Source: Branchiostoma floridae (lineage: Eukaryota > Chordata > Leptocardii > Amphioxiformes > Branchiostomatidae). Taken from it: a DNA stretch of 64,000 bases. The notes below the pieces were generated by a model that was not told where the DNA came from, ran no database searches, and was given only the letters and a program-made list of their open reading frames with translations. Of this stretch, positions 55,071-64,000 are shown one piece after another; the stretch's first letter is position 1; each line of letters begins with the position of its first letter. The stretch spans positions 644,523 through 708,522 of the forward strand of contig NC_049993.1 in NCBI RefSeq assembly GCF_000003815.2, written 5' to 3'. The position numbers were made by a program, and so were the translations under genes.

Positions 55071-56160
55071 ACTGTGACTCGTATTGGTTTGTACTATACT
55101 GTGCAAAGACCCGCCCCTTAGACTCGCATTCCTTCCTGGATGCTACTATTTGGTATCAATTTGATTTTTTTGCCTTTCTCTTGCTCAGCCAGGTGAAAGA
55201 AATACTTTTTGGCCCATCTGATCTCGAATCTTTATGAAGGATCCTGCGCTATCTCAATAAACCATATCCCCATTCCTACGTAAGGCTGACTTCTGAAGTG
55301 CGCTTGCTGCATTATCAACAGCATTTCTCTTCTTAGTTCTTACTGTGGGTAGCAATTTTTGCAAGTGTAGATGTATGGCTTTACAGCTATTCGTGAAATG
55401 TGGATGTCTTTGCTTTGGGGGGCTTCTCCCCATGCGATGTTCATCTAAAGACCCTTACCGATTCTACCCCTTTCTTTCAGCAGCCTTCACAAAGTATAAA
55501 AAAAATCAATTTCGCGTATTCTATTCAGGTTTACTCGCAAACATTATGCTCTAATCAGAGGTGTAGAAAAGCGGACCTAATCACTCTTCCGACACGTACG
55601 AATGACAATTAAGGGTACTTTGTACTTTTACATAGATCCGATAGGTGGCGCATCTCGTGATGTTAAATATAGACCACCTTTCGTGAGGTGTTGCTAGGTA
55701 ACGGAGTGACGTGAGACGAAAATATTTCAAAATGTTATTAAGGGGAAAGTATTCTTTCGTTTACTAACTAATCTGAATAATCGGTGGAATTAAGGTCTTA
55801 TTCCTGTATTACTCCGAGTGTGGAATTACTTCGAGTGTCCGGGCCGAAAAAAATTATGCCCCAAAGCGTGTTTTTATGTTGACCATAAATTCTCTTTAAT
55901 CGATTCGGACAGATATGAAAAGGATTTGAGATGAAAGCTTGTGTATTACTCGCATGGTTATGCATGGAAGTTTCCGAGCTGACGTCCTGAGTGCTACAGT
56001 CAGACCTTTCGGGGCTCAAATGGACCTTAAGCGGCTGTGGCCGCTGGCTTCATTTCGAAATGCGATAAAATTGTTCCGTGGGGTAGATTTGGGTGACAAT
56101 TTTTTTATTGCCTAACGAACTAGTGCACTTGCAATAGAAAGCAAAACATCTCCAGATATA
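55071..56160. other. Intergenic, no gene recognised
   Basis: Short frames only; no family, RNA or transposon signature seen. Confidence 0.45.
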
Positions 56161-56560
56161 CTAGTACTGTCTTTTAATTGGAATTGCGGGCCTATAATAG
56201 AAGTTGTGTGTTTTAACGTGTATTCCTATGCGACGAAGAAATTGTGGAATGTCCTTTTGAATATCGGCACTAAGATGCTCTGACTCCACTGGTGGGGAAG
56301 TTTTCCTGACTGAAGGGTGGTGTTGAAAAGTTTCTTTAAAGGTTGTAGAAGTTGACAATCGCCACATTTTAATATCTCATTGATAATGGAATCTGTTCCA
56401 CATGATTTAATGACCTTCAAATTGCGAAGACCTTCTAGAATTTCTTCTTCTGAGATATCGAAGTCCAGTGGATTTCCTATTGAATTTTCAAGCGTGTTAT
56501 TAAACTGGAATGTCTTCTGTGTGTCTTTGGAATCCTGTGTCTGATAGTGATGTTATGTTA
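56161..56560 (-). pseudogene. Non-LTR reverse transcriptase fragment
   Basis: The minus-strand frame contains CGTDSIINEILKCG, LKKLFNTTLQSGKLPHQWSQ and SILVPIFKR, the conserved N-terminal reverse transcriptase block (GxDgI.NE.lK...lFN..l..G..P..W....i.PIFK). Frames break before and after, so it is a dead fragment. The class is CR1/L2/I-like and cannot be resolved further. Confidence 0.75.
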
Positions 56561-56998
56561 TCTGTTGATATGTTAAATTGTTCAGGCCATTCTTGAGCAG
56601 CATGTAGAATAAAGTCTTTATTTGGCTCCTTCTTATCAACAAAATTCCGATAAAGTTTTAAAATGATTCATCTATTCTTCAGGGTTAATTATAAATAACA
56701 TTATTATCCTTCTGTTTAACGTTGTCTTCCAGTATTAGTGATTTGATTTCCCTACAAAACTTTTCTGGATTTTCCTTACTAACGTTAAGTTTTCTGAGAT
56801 TGTGTAGCAGCATGGTGCCTATATTGACTATTGTGTGCGGGTCGCCGTTTCCCGAAGGATACAGATCCCCCCCCTGTTGCCAAATGGCATCTTCCAGTTT
56901 CAAGATGGCGGTCGTCGGCTCAAAATTATGGTAGGAAAAGTCATGTTGCGTCTATGTCGATGCTAACACTTCTCATAAATGTGGCATTGTTCTCCAGA

Positions 56999-59900
56999 AT
57001 GGCTGCCAAGGAGTTCTACAAACTGTCCCCGATCAAGATAAGTATCAATTCCGTTACTTTTGTAAGCACAGCGTCAGTGAACTCTAACGTTACCGTTACG
57101 TGCCTTGTCGCACGTCACAGTCCTTTATAGATTCTTTGTCGCACGCATAGCGCTGCCTTGTCAACAAGTTCTTGAGTTGTTGTCGTCCAAAGTTTGAAAC
57201 AAAATTGGCCACTGCAGTTCCAAACAAGAGTTGGGAGACCTCATAGTCATACCTCCATGAAATATTCTTGTTATGACTTGCACATCTGCATAATTTATGC
57301 TTGGTAATGTAACTTCATTCTTTTATGGCTTCCATATTGGTGTCACAATTACAATTATCCAACTAGCCTCACTTCTACTACAACGACAGTCTGATGGCCA
57401 TCTCGCTAGTGTCACTTCTACATTCAAGTACAATCATTAGGCTACAGCACAACAAATTTGCTCATTTTGGTACTTTCTCGTCATGTTGACCGCATGTTAT
57501 GTTTGTGTTCTACGGACTCTTGTTATGACAAGTTTTTGTATCTTTGCACAATAATTAGGAGCAGAAGTCCGGGGCATTGACTTGAAGCAAGAGATTCCTG
57601 CAGAAGTCATCGAACAGATAAAAAAGGATGTGACAAAACATCGCATCCTCGTGTTCAAGAATCAAGGCACCATCAGCGGCAGCCGCCATGTTGAAATCAG
57701 CCGCTGGTTCGGAGAGCTGGAGTCCACGTTCTACAAGCATCCGAAGTCGCCACATCCCGACGTGTTCCGTGTGTCTAATGATGAGGCGGAGGGATGTACC
57801 GGGGTAGGCAGGACAGGCTGGCACATTGATGGCAGCTTCCAGCCTGCGCCGTTCGGCTACTCCCTGTACCACATGGTGGTAGTGCCTAAGGAGGGAAACA
57901 CAGGTATGTTAGATTGTGGTGTACTTACTGACATGTCCCTGTGGCGCAAGTGGTAAGTTTGACCAGCTTGGCAGCAGGGTGAAGATTAGATGATGATGAT
58001 GTGGTGGGTTGACGTGGCGCAGCGGCAGCATGTTTGTCTCGTGACGGAGAGGTTGCGTGTTTGAATCCGGCTGCCGTGTCACTGATCTTGTGCTCTTGGG
58101 AAACGCACTTTACACCGCTCTCCTCACTTCACTCAGGTGAAAATGAGTACCTAGCTTCAGCTAGGGCCGTCTCTTGGATAGGACGTTAAATGGAGGTCCT
58201 GTGTATGCGGAGAGCCACACCCCATGCACGTTAAAGAACCCCCACACGTGCGACGGTGCGGTGTGAGATGGAGCAAACCCTTCTGTCTGGAGTTGGTGAT
58301 TCACTTCAAATCACCCGGCTGGAGGCCTGGCAAACCTTCATACCGTATCAGCCACACAAAAGGGTATGTCACCCCGTAAGGGGCGTTATAACCCCGCCGT
58401 GACATGTGTGTATGGCGGCTTTGAAAAGGTGTCCTTTGACACGCTCCGCCATACCCTCCATTGCCATCGTATATGGAGAATCCTAATGAATAAATAAGTA
58501 AATGATAAATTGCTCTACTAATGAGAGATTGTGCAGCACAGGCTACTATACACGGTGGTAAATGTGTTTCAGTGTTTGCACCGCTGAACGAGTTGATTTC
58601 TGGACTAACAGAGGAACAGCGCTGGCGCTGGGAACAGCTCTGGATGGTCAGCGACCGCAGAGGGGGACCTGTCCACCCCCTGATCTACAGCCACCCACTA
58701 ACAGGAGCAAAGGTCAGACTTCTAAATATCCCAAGGAGGAACCTCCTTGAATATCCTAAAGGGAAGTTAACATTAGTTCACCTTTATTTGCAGGGTAGTC
58801 TATATCAGATTCTGTTGTTTTCAACAATTGGGTATCAGACTATCAGGATATTAAGTAGATGAATAGATGAATGATGAATAGATCATGCAAATTAGGTCTT
58901 TATTTGCAGAATGTTCTATCAATCTACCAATATTCTTCTCTTACTTATTTACCGATGTCACATGTTGCAATAGTCCTATAATGGAACAGAAAGGGTTTAC
59001 ACAATTTCCTCATTAATTATGCAAATTCAATATTTGACTATATGAAGCATCACTATAAGCTATCTACATACCAAAAATCATGACAATCCGTCAACCCCTT
59101 CTTGAGTTATTCCTTTTCAAATTCTGAAACTAAACCGGCCCCTGCAGTTCCAAAAGAAGCTGCTAGGGAGCACAAACCTACACCACTTTCTCTCTGCCCC
59201 AAGAGCTATCTACCGCTCAAATATCAAGACCACAGCATGTCTTTAGTCCCAAGAAAAATAATATAGGTTTTGCTATTGCAGACCTGTAAGAAAAAGCCCC
59301 ATTCGGGGGGCACATACTGCTGATAAACCAATCAGAGAGCTTCTTTGTAGTCACATGATAGCCAATGAGCTTCCTGCATTTCTTCAACATGCATAATTTC
59401 AGTGTAAAAACAATTCCTTTTATTCATAATAGTGGTATCAAATCAAAGGAAGAGATTCATTGGACAAACCATGCCATTAAAAGCTAAAAACTTGACTACT
59501 AACCTTGTTATATAAGCTTCATATGGTCACTCCAGACTTTTTGCAAAATTTTATCTATTTTTTTCCGCCCGCCCGCCCCAATATTTCTCTGAAAAAATCT
59601 GAGAAGCAACAAATTAAATTGGTGTGGCTTAAGCACAGAATGTATGAATAACGTTGTTGATGACTTCTTGCAGACGCTGTGTTTTCACCTGGGGATGACG
59701 GAGTTCTTCCTTGTCGGCCTGCCGAGCGCGGAGAAGAGAAGAACGGACTGGAAGGAAACCAACCAGCTTCTGAGGGAAATCCACCAGGAGTTTGTCAAAA
59801 ACAACAGAGCAATTCAGTACTCACACAAGGTACAGTTTACCAAAAAGTTGTTACTCAAGCATTTGGATATGCAGGACTCGAAATTCATTTTGGGGATTAG

Positions 59901-61233
59901 GTGCACTGGTGCAACCAGCTTAAAAGATTGGGTGCATCAAAAATATTTTGGGTGCACCACTTAAATTTAAGTAATAACCTAATAATAAAACTTACTAGTT
60001 ACAAGCTATCAAATTCTTAAACAACAGACATTTTTATTATCTTTCTAACACTTAGATGTCAAGAATATGATGTACATGTATACTAAGTATACTTTGATAT
60101 CTTTACATACATAAACCTAAGAAAATATTTGGGTGCACCCTGTGCACCCAGAGAAAATAATTGGGTGCACAGCTCCAATTTTGGGTGCACCTGGGTGCAC
60201 ATGCACCCAGTATTTCGAGCCCTGGATATGGTTTTGGAAACGGTCAGACGTTTCAACTGGAATCCACCAGTTTTCGTCAGTGATACTTAAGTGATCTGGA
60301 AGAAACAGGTCTTTTATACTTTTATACTATGAATGAAGACAATTTCAGATGTCCAATAGGAAACGTTGTAAGACAATTCAGACTGAAGACAACTTGGGTT
60401 CCAAAGAAAACAAAGGTAAGGCAAAGTCAAGCTGAGGACAATTTGGATTTCGTAGGATAGCAAGGCTAAGACACAGTTAATGCAAATGAGTAAATTAGCT
60501 CCTGTTGTTTTAGTTGCAGGAGCTAAAAGTATGGTTTTCCATATATTTTCCAAAACCATATTCAGTTGCTTGAGTAACTACTTTTTGGTGTATCTTATTA
60601 CATGGATGTCTAACCTGCATCGACGTAAGGTGCAGTTTAGCTGAATGTGGATTGTCAATCATAATTATACAATGCAGCATACTCATAAAAGACATTCAAG
60701 TCTTATTGTTGGTGTACAAAGTTAACATATTGTTTGGGGCTTGTCTGTCTGTGTGTCAATTTTTGTTTTACTTCATTGACACAATTTATGCAATCTTTTC
60801 TAAATCAGTCTGCAAAACTCTGTCCAGTCTGAAAAGATGGGGGTTCTGGCAATGCTTGAAGCTAAATTCAGACAGCACTGAATACTTAACTGATGCACAT
60901 TACTATAGAATTGGTAGCATCATGAGCTTACAGCGTATGCCCCCAAGCAGACCCTCTTTTCAGACTGGACATGCACGGTTTTCTGCAGTCCGGACTCGAC
61001 AGGGTTTTCCGGAAACCCGGTTTTCCTAGGTTAATCTCGTGTTGTTTCAGTGGGAGGCTGGAGATTTCATCATCTCAGATAACCTGGCGGTGGGGCATGA
61101 AGCCAGCCCACAGACTCAGCTGCCTGTGGAGCAGGTGGGGCTGAGAGTTCTGCACAGAACTACCGTCAAGGGGACAGTGGCACCCAGGAAGAACTATACT
61201 GTAGAACCGCCAGCTGTGCATGGAGAGCTATAG
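56999..61233 (+). CDS. TauD/TfdA-family Fe(II)/2-oxoglutarate-dependent dioxygenase
   Basis: Five exons, 56999-57041, 57559-57903, 58573-58712, 59674-59829 and 61051-61233, join with consistent phases to 288 aa, the usual family length. Motifs in order are LSPI...AEVRGIDL (the family's N-terminal box), FKNQGTISG, GWHIDGSF with the iron ligands H103 and D105, YHMVVVPKEGNTVFA, and DNLAVGHEA with the third iron ligand H244. Last comes GLRVLHRTTVKG, whose R260 and R264 should bind 2-oxoglutarate. The active site looks complete. The enzyme couples 2-oxoglutarate decarboxylation to oxidation of a small substrate; bacterial relatives act on taurine or phenoxyacetates. The substrate here is unknown. 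The first exon is the weakest call: its donor, ATAA|GTATCA, is poor and places Arg where most members have Gly before AEV. Confidence 0.85.
58005..58440 (+). mobile_element. tRNA-derived SINE in the dioxygenase intron 2
   Basis: The head TGGCGCAGCGGCAGCATG resembles box A, and TGTTTGAATCC resembles box B of a tRNA; TCTCGTGA would be the anticodon loop. The body has TAGGACGTTAAATGGAGGTC and GTTAAAGAACCCCCACACGT, shared with 53200-53580 and, inverted and more diverged, with 63440-63610. Confidence 0.7.
59100..59300 (+). repeat. Dispersed repeat (relative of 50800-51200)
   Basis: It contains CCTGCAGTTCCAAAAGAAGC and AGAGCTATCTACCGCTCAAA, found with variations near 50940, 57215 and 61390. Class unknown. 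Confidence 0.45.
59872..60224. mobile_element. hAT-like MITE (GGTGCACC family), target duplication GATATG
   Basis: Ends CAGGACTCGAAATTC and ATTTCGAGCCCTG are inverted. GATATG flanks both sides (59866-59871 and 60225-60230). It is a near copy of 9722-10073. It inserted 42 bp after the splice donor of dioxygenase exon 4. Confidence 0.75.
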
Positions 61234-61339
61234 AACTTTTTAGTTTCTATTACTGATGAAAAACAGTGGACGCTGTTTGAAATGTCTAATAAGTTATATG
61301 CTTATATCCAGCGGTTAAGATTGACCTTACTACATACTG

Positions 61340-61620
61340 TACAATGTGTGCAATAGAAAAGAGAGGCGTTCACAATTCTGCAGATCACAACAAGCTGCTA
61401 GAGGGCCCAAACCTACACCTCTTCATTCTGACATCAAAATTTCAAATCCGCTCGTCCAGCACAGAATATACAGATACCAGAGGTTCTGCTTCAGCTTCAC
61501 CAAGGAAAGCTCTCTTGGGATTCGAATTTGATCTTACCCGACATTCAACTTCCCAACATCTACCGACACACCAAACATCATTACAATCCACCCAGAGGTT
61601 CTGGAGTTATTGTTGACCAC
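61340..61620 (+). repeat. Dispersed repeat fragment after the dioxygenase gene
   Basis: Sequence related to 59100-59300 (GCTGCTAGAGGGCCCAAACC). Frames of 60-90 codons here have no family features. Confidence 0.4.
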
Positions 61621-62339
61621 AAATATACATAAACATAGGCACACATACAAACCCTAAACAATACCTTCATTTTTAAAAAAAGGTAAAACTGCTTGCATCA
61701 ATAAGTTTCTTTCAACATTTGAACATATGAATCATGCCAGATTTGTGTTTGATTCTTCCAAGGTGTGGCAGTGCATGTAAGCTATGACAGTATTGACTCT
61801 CCCCTGGTAGGTTACAGTTTTAAAATTTGTGATTCATGGAAGTGTGAACTGGTGTATCATTACAGGAGTAAATGGGGCAGTACCATAAAACCATAAAACC
61901 CAAAGCTAGAATCATGATATGAATGATGAAAATTACACAGAACAAAAGTCATGAGGTCAGAGCTCTTGAAAATTTGTAGTTGTAATGTCCATACAAAGAT
62001 AACTACTAGGACTGTAAAACTACATTGTAAATGTATTAGTCAAGCTTTTTGACCCATAAATGTAAAACTACATAGTACTACATGTAAGTACATAGTTTAA
62101 AGGAACGATAGTGCCCAAAACAATTCTGTACACTGTCAAACTGATAGCCAACCTTTTAACTGTGGAACAGGCATTGTAGACATGTGTAGCAGTTTAGGGA
62201 CAGTAAAAAGAAAGAAACAAAAAAACTTCCTTCCCACAAAGAAACTTACACTGTAGAACTGCTAGCAAGGCTGTCATGTACAAGATTAAAAGAAACATAA
62301 ATCATGATATAATATAGAATATTTGTGGTACAGCTGTAT
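61621..62339. other. Intergenic or dioxygenase 3' region, nothing recognised
   Basis: AT-rich with no frames of note. The true 3' end of the dioxygenase mRNA cannot be placed. Confidence 0.4.
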
Positions 62340-62587
62340 ATTTAAACCCATAAACTGCCGGCAGAGTTTCAGCCCTATAAAATGCTATCAGTGCCAGGGT
62401 TGGCCGCTGACCTCCAGAAAGAAACCCCCGAACAAGGCCAAAGTCCCTCACTTTCGGGGTTTGTGCGCTACATGTACGCAAAGCTGCTACTTCGGGGGAA
62501 CACGCTATCCCAGATATAACCGGGAGCGGCACACAGGGCATGTAATGTGTGCCGGGTATATCTGGGCTTGGCAGTTTAAGGGTTAAA
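62340..62587. mobile_element. MITE-like element (TTTAAACCCATAAACTGCC ends)
   Basis: TTTAAACCCATAAACTGCC at the left is mirrored by GGCAGTTTAAGGGTTAAA at the right. The inside is GC-rich with CTTTCGGGG and CTTCGGGGG steps. Confidence 0.55.
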
Positions 62588-63436
62588 TCAAGCTATAACT
62601 TTAGTATAAGTCACAACCTTTTAGTTTCCTGTAAGTGTAGAACTACACACAACAACCAGGGACGATTGCACTACAGATAGACTTTGGGAGCTGTAGGGGA
62701 TGACTGTTTGCAACTGTAGGTCCATAATATGATATAACTACATATAGATGAAGTGTAGAAAAACAAGGTAATGACAATCATAAATTCATAATATGTACTG
62801 GTTGACAGTTTTCCCACAATGTTACCTTCAACACAAAAAGAATCAGACTTGAATTTTAAGCTCCAGTTACTTCTCATCAGTATTTATCACATGAAAATTT
62901 AATGATCCCTGAATTTTACAATATCATTCAGTCTGTTTTGTATTTTTGAAAATCATTTTTAAAGATGCTGATATTCAATTATGTTTGTGTTTATAGTGCA
63001 TTTAAAAGCAGTACTTATCCATTTGTTACTGAGTGAAAGCTGATTTCAAACCTTTGTCAAAGTCTGTAACCAGTCTATTGAACTACTAGTAAGTCTGTCT
63101 ACTTCTTTGTGTTTTAATGCATTGCTGTAATTTTCACCTGGTCTTTCATTCTAACTGTAATAATGCAGTTTGTCAGTGAAAGTCATTCTATTATTGTTGT
63201 GATTAAATGAGTTGAGACCATTAATTGGAATATTAACACATAATAATATATTCTGATAAAGTGATCTGTCTAATTGTAGTTTTGCCTCAATCTATTCTTT
63301 TAATTGATACGTTGGTTACCGTATTGAATGTGATCTTTTCAAATGAAGCAGTCATAAGAACACTTGTCTAGTAACTTTATTGTTGTTTGTTTGTACTGAA
63401 GACTACAAGCTTTAAGCTGCATATCCGGATTTGTTT
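62588..63436. other. Intergenic, no gene recognised
   Basis: AT-rich, short frames only. Confidence 0.45.
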
Positions 63437-63439
63437 GCA

Positions 63440-63610
63440 CCACTCACACTGGGAAGGACCCCTAGTCTTATTGACAGTGTTGTAGGTTCTTTAACCTGCT
63501 TGAGGTGTGCCTCTTCTTAAATATGGGACCTCCATATAAGATCCTATCCAAATGGTGTAAAGTGCCTTTCCCAAGGGCACAACATTGCGTTCTAAGATGA
63601 CAAGACAACC
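63440..63610 (-). mobile_element. Diverged SINE copy, inverted
   Basis: On the minus strand, TAGGATCTTATATGGAGGTC and CAGGTTAAAGAACCTACAAC correspond to the SINE body motifs seen at 58005-58440. Older than the other two copies. Confidence 0.5.
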
Positions 63611-63936
63611 ACAAATACTAGTAAGCTGTATTCTAAGTGTGTCTACTTTGACAACGAAAGGGCTATTTTTTTAAATACATCCAATTAGAGTATACATGTA
63701 CTCTGGTGCCAAGTTAATTATTGGTGTGACAATTTTGCCATTTACTGTGAACTGAACATTGATGTATTATTGTCATTGGCTTCCCCAAAGAGGTTCCTAT
63801 GTCTATGTGTGGACAACAATCTAAATCTCTTTGAAAGGACAAGGCATACAATGAAATATCATACTAAATTTCACAATTCATCCATAACTTGCATTCTTGA
63901 TGTTCAACCACATACATGTATGTGTACATACAATTT

Positions 63937-64000
63937 GGGGTGGGTACCGGTACAGAAAATTCAGGTCCGGTTCAGGTCCAGAGGATCAGGTCCTGGTCCG
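63937..64000. mobile_element. Left end of a second GGGTACCGGTA MITE, cut by window edge
   Basis: GGGGTGGGTACCGGTACAGA and CAGGTCCAGAGGATCAGGTC match the start of the element at 15597-16024. Confidence 0.65.

Noticed and set aside
58020-58085. Possible functional tRNA gene
   Set aside because: The tRNA-like head has mismatched arms and continues into a SINE body, so it is a retroposon promoter rather than a tRNA gene.

Overview
The window is animal genomic DNA. Its genes are split by GT-AG introns, it carries two 100-base assembly gaps (16490-16589 and 51268-51367), and it is dense in transposon relics and minisatellites. The best taxonomic guess is a lancelet (Branchiostoma). The type II membrane protein on the right has the repetitive VDALKRDQDD-type coiled coil that I associate with amphioxus lectin and kringle families, and Penelope-like, hAT-like, TTAA-flanked and non-LTR relics are mixed as in that genome. 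This assignment is inference.

Layout. (1) 1-6.4 kb: the first coding exon of an unrecognised minus-strand gene that leaves the left edge, a Penelope-like relic split by a small DNA transposon, and a complete non-autonomous LTR element. (2) 6.4-24.2 kb: REXO1 on the plus strand, 17 coding exons rebuilt with consistent phases to 1364 aa, from the N-terminal CCCH-like finger to the DEDDh exonuclease domain. Its introns hold several MITEs and two minisatellites whose units resemble the adjoining 3' splice sites. (3) 24.2-29.5 kb: a truncated retroelement, a CCAAT-containing minisatellite, an orphan coding exon and a two-exon Tctex-type dynein light chain gene. (4) 29.5-43 kb: no gene recognised. 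It holds a truncated non-LTR element, foldback elements, and a large TTAA-flanked palindrome carrying a second, almost unmutated copy of the LTR element. (5) 43-46.9 kb: a Penelope GIY-YIG remnant, an 11-unit satellite with a 146-147 bp period, a degenerate AT-rich repeat and a 31-35 bp minisatellite. (6) 46.9-51.6 kb: a minus-strand gene for a type II membrane protein (cytoplasmic exon, membrane exon, expanded coiled-coil exon, kringle exon). The kringle exon carries a one-base frameshift. (7) 51.6-57 kb: repeats, including a 51-bp minisatellite open on both strands. (8) 57-61.2 kb: a five-exon TauD/TfdA-family 2-oxoglutarate dioxygenase. (9) 61.2-64 kb: repeats only.

The recognised genes (RNA exonuclease, dynein light chain, membrane kringle protein, dioxygenase) do not form a pathway; this is ordinary eukaryotic gene order. 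The most unusual material is the LTR family. Its two copies carry primer-binding sites for different leucine tRNAs, one copy has mismatched U5 regions, and both hold serial potential hairpins around a GCCTGCGGG core. Also notable are three minisatellites that appear to have grown from exon-intron junctions.
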